This document shows, in pieces, positions 9,370-17,297 of a DNA stretch of 64,000 nt. The position numbers and the translations under genes were made by a program. The notes beneath the pieces were generated by a model. It saw nothing but the letters and a program-made list of their open reading frames with translations, was not told the DNA's origin and made no database searches. How positions within the stretch are numbered: the first letter of the stretch is position 1; each line of letters opens with the position of its first letter. Source of the DNA: Hirschia sp. (lineage in GTDB: Bacteria; Pseudomonadota; Alphaproteobacteria; Caulobacterales; Hyphomonadaceae); NCBI GenBank assembly GCA_002709235.1, contig PAQI01000002.1, positions 135,806 through 199,805 of the forward strand, in the 5' to 3' direction.

Positions 9370-9840
9370 ATGCGTGCACGATCTCAAAGAGCCTGGTTGA
9401 TCGCGATTGCGGGTGCATTGCTGGCAGGCGCTGCCGTGCTTGTATTCAATAGCCTGGGCGATAATCTCAACTATACGCGTACTCCCACCAACATGGTGCA
9501 GGATAGTGTGCCTGCGGGGACGCGGGTGCGTGTTGGCGGATTGGTGGGGGTTGATTCCATCCTGAATGGCGAGGGGGCGATGGTTCATTTCGCCATCACG
9601 GATGGCACTTATGATGTGAATGTCTCCTATGATGGCCTGCCGCCGGATCTGTTTGATGAAGGACAGGGCATTGTTGCTGAAGGTGTTGTCCTGCCCGATG
9701 GCTCGGTGAAGGCCAGTCGCCTGGTGGCGCGCCATGATGAGAACTACATGCCCAAGGAAGCCTATGATGCGCTCAAGGATGCGGGCGGCGAAGATGCAGC
9801 GCGCGCGGCGATGTATAGCCGGGAAGGTGCAGCGAAGTGA
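9370..9840 (+). CDS. ccmE: Periplasmic haem chaperone CcmE
   Basis: The 156-residue protein has an N-terminal membrane anchor (about 9-27) and an OB-fold periplasmic domain. It carries the haem-binding motif with His122, which forms the covalent haem bond, and Tyr126 (HDENYMP). CcmE takes haem from CcmC/CcmD and hands it to CcmF for attachment to cytochromes c. Its stop overlaps the GTG start of ccmF. Confidence 0.96.
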   Translation: MRARSQRAWLIAIAGALLAGAAVLVFNSLGDNLNYTRTPTNMVQDSVPAGTRVRVGGLVGVDSILNGEGAMVHFAITDGTYDVNVSYDGLPPDLFDEGQGIVAEGVVLPDGSVKASRLVARHDENYMPKEAYDALKDAGGEDAARAAMYSREGAAK

Positions 9841-11786
9841 TTGCTGAACTTGGCCATCTGCTCACGGTCCTTGCCTTTGGGCTGACCCTGTTGGCGGCAT
9901 ATCACGGCTTTTCCGGGCGCGATGAACTGGCGGCCCGCGCCATGGGCCTGTCAGCGGTCGCGGCGATATTCGGCCTGGTCGCGCTGGTCATGGCGTTTAT
10001 ACGCTCTGACTTTTCCGTTGAGCTGGTGGCGCGACATTCCCATTCGCTGAAGCCGTTTTTCTACAAGATCGCAGGTGCATGGGGAAACCATGAAGGCTCC
10101 ATGCTGTTATGGTGTGTGATCATGCTGGGCTATGGCGCGATCGCGGGTGCTGTCATGGCACCAGGGCGGTTGAAAGCGCGGGCGCTGGGTGTGCAGGGCG
10201 CTTTGGCAGCGTTGTCGCTGGCCTATCTGCTGTTTGCCTCCAGCCCGTTCACGCGACTGGCAGATCCGCCGCTGGACGGCAATGGCCTCAACCCGCTCTT
10301 GCAGGACCCTGCGCTCGCATTCCATCCGCCATTCTTGTATCTGGGCTATGTCGGGTTTTCCTTTGTCTTCTCGATAGCCGCAGCTGGTCTGATCGAAGGA
10401 CAGGTGGGGCGTGAATGGGCACGACGCGTGCGCCCCTGGGCATTGTTTGCTTGGTCGGCGCTGACCATCGGGATCTCGCTGGGCGCGATCTGGGCCTATT
10501 ATGAATTGGGCTGGGGTGGCTGGTGGTTCTGGGACCCTGTGGAAAACGCATCCTTCATGCCCTGGCTGGTGGGCGCAGCACTGGTTCATTCGCTGATCGT
10601 CACGCAAAAGCGCGGCTCGATGGCGGCGTGGACAGTGCTGCTGGCCGTACTGACATTCTGCCTGTCCATATTGGGCGCATTCCTTGTGCGGTCCGGTGTG
10701 TTGACCTCGGTTCACGCCTTTGCGCTTGATCCTGAGCGTGGAGCGCTATTGCTGGCCGGACTGGTGATTGTGGGCGTGTTTGCGCTGGGCCTCTATGCGT
10801 GGCGGGCTCCGAAGCTTGAGGCGGGTCCGGTGTTCGATCCGATCAGCCGTGAAGGCGCGCTGATCCTGAACAATCTTTTCCTGTCAGTTGCAGCAGCAAC
10901 CGTATTGGTGGGAACGCTTTATCCGCTGGTGGTCGAGGCGGTCTCTGGCGAGAAGATCTCGGTCGGTTCGCCCTATTTTGACATGACGCTGGCCCCGCTG
11001 ATGGCGATCCTCTTTCTTGCGCCGCCAGCTGCGCAGTCCTTTGCATGGCGCAAGGCTGACCTGACGCCAGTGCTCAAGCGATTGATCATTGCAGGTGCAT
11101 TGGCGATTGCAGCAGCGGGCGCAACCTTCATTCTTCTGGCGGGCAAGCTCTGGGCCGTGCTGGGTGTTGCGATTGGCGTATGGCTGATCGCGGGGACGAT
11201 CACGGATCTGCTACGTCGGATCGGCGGGGGCGGTGTTGCCCGTGCATTTGCGCTGTCAGCAAGTATCTGGGGCATGACCATTGCCCATATCGGTCTTGGC
11301 GTATTCGTCATCGGGGCATCAGTCGAGGTCAATGGCCGCGTGGAGCGGACCTTTGCCCTGATGCCGGGCGAAACCGCCGAGCTGGACAACTGGACATTCA
11401 CCTTCAATGGCGTGCAGTCAGATGAGGGTCCCAACTATTTCTCACAGGTCGCGGATATCACGGCTGTCAAAGGCCGGCGCGAAATGCAGCTTGCACCGCA
11501 AAAGCGCTTTTATCCGGCCGCAGGAATGCCAACCACTGAAGTGGCAATCCGCAAATCTCTCACCGGTGATCTTTATGTGGCGCTGGGTGATGAAGTGCGT
11601 GGCCGGCCGGGCGCATGGACCTTGCGTGTATCGTTCAATCCGATGATCGACTGGGTGTTTGGCGGTGCAGGACTGATCGCGCTGGGTGGGTTCATGGCCT
11701 TTGCCTCAAAGCGCCTGCGTCAGCGCGTTGAAGTGGATGACCCAATCACTGTGGAACCAGACCTTGTTGCGGAGCCTGCGGAATGA
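9837..11786 (+). CDS. ccmF: Cytochrome c haem lyase subunit CcmF
   Basis: This 649-residue polytopic membrane protein has the WWD-type haem-handling signature (GWGGWWFWDPVENASFMPW, around residue 225) and about 13-15 predicted membrane helices. The large periplasmic domain near the C-terminus is also typical of CcmF. The GTG start at 9837 overlaps the ccmE stop, and the gene ends overlapping ccmH, so the operon is tightly coupled. It oxidises and transfers haem from CcmE to reduced apocytochrome. Confidence 0.96.
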   Translation: MIAELGHLLTVLAFGLTLLAAYHGFSGRDELAARAMGLSAVAAIFGLVALVMAFIRSDFSVELVARHSHSLKPFFYKIAGAWGNHEGSMLLWCVIMLGYGAIAGAVMAPGRLKARALGVQGALAALSLAYLLFASSPFTRLADPPLDGNGLNPLLQDPALAFHPPFLYLGYVGFSFVFSIAAAGLIEGQVGREWARRVRPWALFAWSALTIGISLGAIWAYYELGWGGWWFWDPVENASFMPWLVGAALVHSLIVTQKRGSMAAWTVLLAVLTFCLSILGAFLVRSGVLTSVHAFALDPERGALLLAGLVIVGVFALGLYAWRAPKLEAGPVFDPISREGALILNNLFLSVAAATVLVGTLYPLVVEAVSGEKISVGSPYFDMTLAPLMAILFLAPPAAQSFAWRKADLTPVLKRLIIAGALAIAAAGATFILLAGKLWAVLGVAIGVWLIAGTITDLLRRIGGGGVARAFALSASIWGMTIAHIGLGVFVIGASVEVNGRVERTFALMPGETAELDNWTFTFNGVQSDEGPNYFSQVADITAVKGRREMQLAPQKRFYPAAGMPTTEVAIRKSLTGDLYVALGDEVRGRPGAWTLRVSFNPMIDWVFGGAGLIALGGFMAFASKRLRQRVEVDDPITVEPDLVAEPAE

Positions 11787-12205
11787 AATTCCTGGCTGCA
11801 TTGATCATCCCCCTCATCATGGCCGCTGGATCGGTGGATCAGCCGCTGGACGATCCGCAAGCTGAAGCGCGCGCGCAGGCCCTGATGCGGGAAATCCGCT
11901 GTGTGGCCTGTGAGAACGAACCGATTTCACAATCAGCCTCGGAAATAGCACGCGACATGCGCAAGGTGGTGCGTGATCAGATCGCCGAAGGGCAAAGTGA
12001 TGCAGAGGTGCGTGACTGGTTTGCCCAGCGCTATGGTGATTTCGTCCTGTTCCGCCCCAAGACCGATGGCGGTGGCGTGTTCCTGTGGATGTTTCCGTTT
12101 GCGCTGCTGATCTATGCGGCGGTGATGTTGTTTCTGATGATGAGAAGCAGGGCCAGAACAGCCCGCTCAGGCCTGTCGCCAATTGATGCAGACGAGGAAA
12201 ACTGA
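11783..12205 (+). CDS. ccmH: Cytochrome c maturation thioredoxin-like protein CcmH (CycL)
   Basis: The 140-residue protein has a signal peptide, the RCVAC motif with Cys40 and Cys43 that keeps apocytochrome thiols reduced, and the following helical domain (VRDQIAEGQSDAEVRDWFAQRYG). One C-terminal membrane helix (about 96-117) anchors it. It is the short form without a TPR part, consistent with a separate ccmI. The start overlaps the ccmF stop (ATGA). Confidence 0.95.
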   Translation: MKFLAALIIPLIMAAGSVDQPLDDPQAEARAQALMREIRCVACENEPISQSASEIARDMRKVVRDQIAEGQSDAEVRDWFAQRYGDFVLFRPKTDGGGVFLWMFPFALLIYAAVMLFLMMRSRARTARSGLSPIDADEEN

Positions 12206-12288
12206 CACCGCAAACCGGTTTGAACCAGCAAAAGCGCACAATCATCCCATATAAAGATGAGGTTGCGAGATGCTGGAGGCGGTTCGAA

Positions 12289-13479
12289 ATGTCAAAACAC
12301 AGAAAAATCACCTTTCCCGGAGGCGATGGGGCGCAGCTTGCCGCGCGTCTGGATCTGCCAGCAATGCCACCGCGTGGGTATGCGCTGTTTGCGCATTGCT
12401 TCACCTGTTCAAAGGACAGCCTCGCCGCGAGCCGGATTTCCGCCAGGCTCGCAGATCTTGGATTTGGCGTTTTGCGCTTTGACTTTACCGGCCTTGGCGA
12501 TTCTGACGGTGATTTTTCCAACACGAATTTTTCCTCCAATATCGAGGATCTGGTCGCCGCCGCGCACTGGATGGAAGCCGAGGGCATGGCCCCTTCGCTT
12601 GCCATTGGCCACAGCCTTGGCGGTGCTGCAGTGATCGCAGCAGCCAAACAGCTTCCCATGGTGAAAGCCTTCGCAACTCTGGGCGCGCCCTCCGAACCGG
12701 GGCATCTTGAAGAGCAGCTGGCGGGGTCGACCTGTCAGATCGAGAAAGAGGGATCTGCCGAGGTCGACCTTGCAGGGCGCCAGTTCCTGATCCGCAAGCA
12801 GTTCCTTGATGATATTCGTCATGATCGCGTGCAGAAAGCCGCATCAGAGCTAAGACGCCCCTTGCTCGTCATGCATGCACCCCTTGATGAAACTGTCTCT
12901 ATCGACAATGCCACCCAGATTTTCCTGGCGGCGCGGCATCCGCGCAGTTTCGTATCGCTGGATGAGGCTGATCACCTGCTGACCCGCAGGGAGGATGCCG
13001 ATTATGCGGCAAGTGTGATTGCAGCCTGGGCGGGGCGTTACCTGCCGAATGACAAGGGTGCCCAAGAGTCCAATGAAGTGAAATCCGGCCATGTGAATGT
13101 GAGCGAATCGGGCTGGAGCCTCTATCAGAACAAGGTTTCCACGCGAGATCATGTATTGTTTGCAGATGAGCCGACCTCACTTGGAGGTAGTAATTCCGGC
13201 CCCAGCCCCTTTGATCTGGTGTCGGCCGCATTGGGGGCCTGCACGAGCATCACGCTACGCATGTATGCTGACCGCAAGAACCTGCCGCTGGAGCATGTGA
13301 GTGTTGATATCACTCGGGAAAAACAGGAAAATGGGCGTGTGCTGTTCAATCGAGCCGTGCAGATCGAGGGCGATATTCCGGAAAATACACGTCAGAGAAT
13401 GGTCGAAATTGCAGAAAAATGTCCTGTTCACAGGCTGTTGAATGGTGGAGCGGACATTCGCACCACAGAATCGACATGA
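12289..13479 (+). CDS. Alpha/beta hydrolase - OsmC fusion protein
   Basis: The ATG at 12289 has a GGAGG site nine bases upstream and gives 396 residues. The N-terminal 245 residues are an alpha/beta hydrolase with the nucleophile elbow GHSLGG (Ser about 106), a later Asp (about 195) and a His (about 224). The C-terminal 125 residues are an OsmC/Ohr-like domain with a conserved Cys in the LGACTS motif and a second Cys in KCPVHR. Such bifunctional proteins are known in proteobacteria. The OsmC part would reduce organic hydroperoxides; the hydrolase substrate is unknown. It lies 83 bp after ccmH and may be in the same transcript. Confidence 0.88.
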   Translation: MSKHRKITFPGGDGAQLAARLDLPAMPPRGYALFAHCFTCSKDSLAASRISARLADLGFGVLRFDFTGLGDSDGDFSNTNFSSNIEDLVAAAHWMEAEGMAPSLAIGHSLGGAAVIAAAKQLPMVKAFATLGAPSEPGHLEEQLAGSTCQIEKEGSAEVDLAGRQFLIRKQFLDDIRHDRVQKAASELRRPLLVMHAPLDETVSIDNATQIFLAARHPRSFVSLDEADHLLTRREDADYAASVIAAWAGRYLPNDKGAQESNEVKSGHVNVSESGWSLYQNKVSTRDHVLFADEPTSLGGSNSGPSPFDLVSAALGACTSITLRMYADRKNLPLEHVSVDITREKQENGRVLFNRAVQIEGDIPENTRQRMVEIAEKCPVHRLLNGGADIRTTEST

Positions 13480-13530
13480 AGCACGTTTAATTTTCCAAGT
13501 CATACACCAATCTCATATGGTCTAACTTAG

Positions 13531-13544
13531 ACCCTCTAGAGGGT
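13531..13544. promoter_or_regulatory. 14-bp perfect palindrome upstream of degP
   Basis: ACCCTCTAGAGGGT reads the same on both strands and ends 19 bases before the degP start codon, just ahead of its ribosome-binding site (GAAGGAAA). The position in an 84-bp gap in front of an envelope stress protease suggests an operator, but it could also be part of an mRNA hairpin. No matching copy was noticed in front of other genes here. Confidence 0.4.
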
Positions 13545-13563
13545 TGAATCGAAGGAAATTCAG

Positions 13564-15114
13564 ATGAGCTTGAAGGCTAAGATCGGCAAACGTCCCCTAA
13601 TCCTGGGATCCAGCGTGCTTGGCGGCGCGCTTGCAGGCGCATTGGCGCTGGCACCCATGACTGTGCCGATGGCAGGTGCTCAACCCATCGTGGTGAAGCA
13701 GCCTGTCGGCGCTCCGATGAGTTTTGCGGATCTGATTGATCGCGTCAGTCCGGCTGTAGTCAGTGTTCAGGTGGTCACGGAAATCGACGCTGAAGAACAA
13801 TATAGCGAGCTGTTCGAACGATTCCGTGGATTGCCCGGTTTTGAAGACTTTCTGGACCGCCATGGCGATGACGAAGGCGGAGATGAAAACGGTCCTCGTG
13901 AAGGCCGTTCGCTTGGTTCCGGCTTTTTCATATCGGCTGACGGTCACATTGTGACGAATAATCACGTCGTCGAGAATGCATCGGAAATCACCGTCACGCT
14001 GAACAATGGCGATGAACTGGAAGCCGAACTGATCGGCACAGACCCGGAAACCGACCTTGCCGTCCTGAAGGTCAAGCAGCCGGGAACCTATAATTATGTC
14101 CGCTTCAACACTGAAGAGCGCCCACGTGTGGGTGACTGGGTGGTTGCAGTGGGTAACCCGTTCGGACTGGGCGGCACGGCAACGGCTGGTATCGTGTCCG
14201 CAGATGGTCGCGAACTGGGCGGCAGCTATAATGATTTCATCCAGATTGACGCATCCATCAACCGCGGTAACTCCGGTGGTCCGACCTTTGACCTGTTCGG
14301 CAATGTGATCGGCGTCAACACGGCGATCTATTCACCAACAGGCGGCAGTGTGGGCATTGGTTTTGCCATTGAGGCCAAGGCTGCCAAGCAGATCACTGAC
14401 AAGCTGATCAAGGATGGCAAGGTCACGCGTGGCTGGCTGGGTGTGACCATCCAGAATGTCACGCCAGAGGCTGCTGAAGCTCTGGGACTAGGTGAGGATA
14501 TCGGTGGCGCACAGGTCACGGAAGTCACGCCCGGCAGTCCGGCAGAAGATGCAGGCCTCAAACGGTCCGACATCATCCTGGCGGTCAATGACACCGAGGT
14601 CGACAGCAGTCGCAAGCTGACCCAGAAGGTCGGCGGCCTGATCGCGGGCACGACTAATGTCTTCAAGGTCTTTCGCGATGGAAGCATGAAGACGATCAAT
14701 GTCACGGTCGGCGAACGCCCGACAGACCCGTCCGCTCTGACAGGCCAACCGGATGACGAGAGCTCGAAAGCACCTGAATCGAAGTCGGAAAAGGGTGAAG
14801 AGTACTTCGGTGTCTCCCTCAAGCCGATCGATGCGACAGTCCGCAAGGCAATGGGGCTGAAGGCAAATGAACCCGGCCTGCTGATCCTCGATATCGACCA
14901 CAACAGCCCCTTCGCAGATGCGGGCGTGTTGGAGGGCGATGTCATCCTGGAAGCCCAGGGCGACATTCTCAAGGTTCCGTCTGACCTGTCGAAAGTGGTC
15001 GCCACGGCAGACAAAAACGGCAAGGAAAACCTGTTGCTGGCCATCAGGCGTGGTCGCAGCACGGCGTTCATTACCGTGGAAGTTGAAGCATTGAAGGAAC
15101 TCAATGCTCATTAG
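13564..15114 (+). CDS. degP: DegP/HtrA-family periplasmic serine endoprotease
   Basis: The 516-residue protein has an N-terminal signal/anchor (about 11-38) and a trypsin-like protease domain with the triad His134 (NNHVV), Asp164 (TDLAV) and Ser237 (GNSGGP). Two PDZ domains follow, at about 285-385 and 410-505. It degrades or refolds damaged envelope proteins. The acidic stretch at 101-113 (GDDEGGDENG) falls where DegP proteins have the LA loop. It lies in the conserved order ccm genes-degP-regulator-kinase-glnE and overlaps nothing upstream; the palindrome ahead of it may regulate it. Confidence 0.94.
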   Translation: MSLKAKIGKRPLILGSSVLGGALAGALALAPMTVPMAGAQPIVVKQPVGAPMSFADLIDRVSPAVVSVQVVTEIDAEEQYSELFERFRGLPGFEDFLDRHGDDEGGDENGPREGRSLGSGFFISADGHIVTNNHVVENASEITVTLNNGDELEAELIGTDPETDLAVLKVKQPGTYNYVRFNTEERPRVGDWVVAVGNPFGLGGTATAGIVSADGRELGGSYNDFIQIDASINRGNSGGPTFDLFGNVIGVNTAIYSPTGGSVGIGFAIEAKAAKQITDKLIKDGKVTRGWLGVTIQNVTPEAAEALGLGEDIGGAQVTEVTPGSPAEDAGLKRSDIILAVNDTEVDSSRKLTQKVGGLIAGTTNVFKVFRDGSMKTINVTVGERPTDPSALTGQPDDESSKAPESKSEKGEEYFGVSLKPIDATVRKAMGLKANEPGLLILDIDHNSPFADAGVLEGDVILEAQGDILKVPSDLSKVVATADKNGKENLLLAIRRGRSTAFITVEVEALKELNAH

Positions 15115-15149
15115 TGCGTATAGTTGAGCAACAAGAGGAGGCGGTGCAT

Positions 15150-15821
15150 ATGCGTGTACTTGTCATAGAAGATGATGTGGACGCTGCTGCGTTTGTACAG
15201 AATGTACTGACGGAAGCTGGTCATGCTGTTGATGTGCAGCATGATGGAGAAGACGGGCTCAATCAGGCCCTGACCAGCGAATACGACGTTCTCGTCGTGG
15301 ATCGCATGTTGCCTCGCCTGAATGGGATCGAGATCCTGAAGTCCTATCGCGGCAATGACGGCAAGGCCCCGGCCTTGTTCCTCTCGGCACTGGGTGAAGT
15401 CGACCACAAGGTTGAAGGATTCCAGGCCGGTGGTGACGATTATCTGCCCAAGCCATATGCACCGGATGAGCTGATCGCACGGGTCGAAGCGCTGGGCCGT
15501 CGCGGCTCATCGGAAAACCCGGTCACCAAGCTGACGGTCGGTGGTCTTGAAATGGACCTGCTCAAGCGCACCGTGACGCGTGATGAGCAGAAAATCGACC
15601 TCCAGCCGCGTGAGTTTCGCCTTCTTGAGTTCCTCATGCGCAATGCCGGGCAGGTCGTGACCCGCGCGATGTTGCTCGAAAAGGTCTGGGACTACCACTT
15701 TGATCCCCAGACAAACGTTATCGATGTGCATGTTTCCCGCTTGCGTGGAAAGATCGACAAGGAATTTGATACGCCGCTACTGCACACAGTGCGTGGAGCA
15801 GGCTATCGTCTGACTGCCTGA
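15150..15821 (+). CDS. OmpR-family response regulator of a degP-linked two-component system
   Basis: I chose the ATG at 15150, with GAGGAGG eight bases upstream; an in-frame GTG at 15114 would add a poor N-terminus. The 223-residue protein has a receiver (E7-D8-D9, D51, Lys in the LPKPY motif) and a winged-helix domain with the VWDYHFDPQTNVIDVHVSRLR signature of the CopR/CzcR/PfeR-like OmpR group. It sits 35 bases after degP and 75 bases before its likely partner kinase. The arrangement suggests that the pair monitors envelope stress and controls degP, which is an inference from position. Confidence 0.92.
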   Translation: MRVLVIEDDVDAAAFVQNVLTEAGHAVDVQHDGEDGLNQALTSEYDVLVVDRMLPRLNGIEILKSYRGNDGKAPALFLSALGEVDHKVEGFQAGGDDYLPKPYAPDELIARVEALGRRGSSENPVTKLTVGGLEMDLLKRTVTRDEQKIDLQPREFRLLEFLMRNAGQVVTRAMLLEKVWDYHFDPQTNVIDVHVSRLRGKIDKEFDTPLLHTVRGAGYRLTA

Positions 15822-15896
15822 TCGATTTCAGGTTCACTGGCCCGGGTTCGCTCGGGCCAATTCAGTCAGACCCCGCCTGACGCGGTGAAGTAGTGA

Positions 15897-17297
15897 GTGT
15901 GGCGCGTGAATTTCAATCGCCTGCCGGCGTATTTCAGGACCACCACTTTCAAGCTGGCCCTGATACACGCGGCGCTGTTCATTTTGTTCAGCGCCGGCTT
16001 GTTGTTGTTCCTTTTCGTGCAGACGGCGGGGCGACTCGAACGTGCTGCCCAGGACGAACTGCTCACCGAACTTGATGCCGCCATTGAAAGCCACACCAAG
16101 GGCGGTTTTGATGGGCTCAATGCGGCCATCATCCAGCGCCCATCCTCCTCTCCATTCTATTATCTGCTGACCGACCCTGAAGGCGCGAAGGTTTCGGGTG
16201 ACTTCAACACCCTGCCCGCTGCGCCGCCCGAGCAGGGCCAGGCCGATATCACCTTCACCTATGAAGCGCGTACATTTCAGGGCGAGCCCTTGCGCAAGAC
16301 GGCGCGGGGACGACTGGTCCGTTTCCAGGATGGATCTGTCCTGATGATCGCCCATGACAAGGGCATCCGCGAAGAGATCGTAACCCTCGTCACCAATACA
16401 GTTGTGCAGGCAGGCTTTCTCGGTCTGGCGCTGTCGCTGATCGGTGGGGTGATCGTGTCGCTGTCCGCCACACGCCGTGTGGAAGCGCTGGCCAAGACGA
16501 TGCGTGAGGTCATGGAAGGGGATCTGACGAAGCGCGCGCCAATCTTCGGGCAGGGCGATGAATTTGACCGCCTTGCCAAACGCATCAATGCCATGCTGGA
16601 ACGCCTTTATCGGCTGATGTCAGCATCCCGACATGCTGGTGATGCGATTGCGCATGATCTGCGCTCTCCTCTGTCGCGCCTGCGAAACCGGCTGGAGGAT
16701 ACGCTGCGCCGGGCCGACAATGAGACTGACTGGCGCGATGCCATCGGCCAATCCATAGAGGAAGTCGACCGGGTTCTTGATACATGCAGCGCAATCCTGC
16801 GGCTCTCCAATGTCGAAGGCGGGCGCATGGGCAAGATGGAAAAGGTCAGCGTTTCACAAGTGCTGGAAGACCTCGCGGAGCTCTATGACCCGAGCTGTGA
16901 GGCCGAGGATCTGGGGTTCGAAGCCGATATCAAGCAAAACCTTGTCATCAATGCAGACCGATCCCTGATCATTCAGGCGGTAGCGAACCTGTTGGACAAT
17001 GCCGTGAAATACACGCCGTCTGGCGGCAAGGTCGCGCTGGGCGCGCGCAAGAAATCCGGCGAGGTCGAAATCTATGTCGCTGACAATGGGCCGGGTGTAC
17101 CGGCGGAAGATCGTCACAAAGTGCTGGAGCGGTTTTATCGCATGGAATCGGCGCGCACCGAGCCAGGCAGCGGATTGGGGCTTGCGCTGGTGGCCGCTGT
17201 CGCGGATATGCATCAGGGACGGCTGGAACTGACCGATGGCACACCCAATGACACTGGCGTCGGCCTGCGCGTTTCATTGATATTCAGGGCGGCGTGA
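15897..17297 (+). CDS. Sensor histidine kinase, degP-linked
   Basis: The 466-residue protein has membrane helices at about 19-41 and 165-188 enclosing a periplasmic sensor, then a HAMP domain (about 190-242). A HisKA domain with His253 (IAHDLRSP) and a HATPase domain (NLLDNAVKYT, DNGPGVP, GSGLGLAL) follow. The GTG at 15897 is the best start available, with GTGAAG nearby; GTG 15906 is an alternative. The stop overlaps the glnE start, so the regulator, kinase and glnE are probably one transcript. Confidence 0.9.
   Translation: MWRVNFNRLPAYFRTTTFKLALIHAALFILFSAGLLLFLFVQTAGRLERAAQDELLTELDAAIESHTKGGFDGLNAAIIQRPSSSPFYYLLTDPEGAKVSGDFNTLPAAPPEQGQADITFTYEARTFQGEPLRKTARGRLVRFQDGSVLMIAHDKGIREEIVTLVTNTVVQAGFLGLALSLIGGVIVSLSATRRVEALAKTMREVMEGDLTKRAPIFGQGDEFDRLAKRINAMLERLYRLMSASRHAGDAIAHDLRSPLSRLRNRLEDTLRRADNETDWRDAIGQSIEEVDRVLDTCSAILRLSNVEGGRMGKMEKVSVSQVLEDLAELYDPSCEAEDLGFEADIKQNLVINADRSLIIQAVANLLDNAVKYTPSGGKVALGARKKSGEVEIYVADNGPGVPAEDRHKVLERFYRMESARTEPGSGLGLALVAAVADMHQGRLELTDGTPNDTGVGLRVSLIFRAA

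Noticed and set aside
10107-10715. Long minus-strand open frame opposite ccmF
   Set aside because: It lies wholly inside ccmF, whose WWD motif is intact, and gives a Gln/His/Arg-rich sequence without known features.
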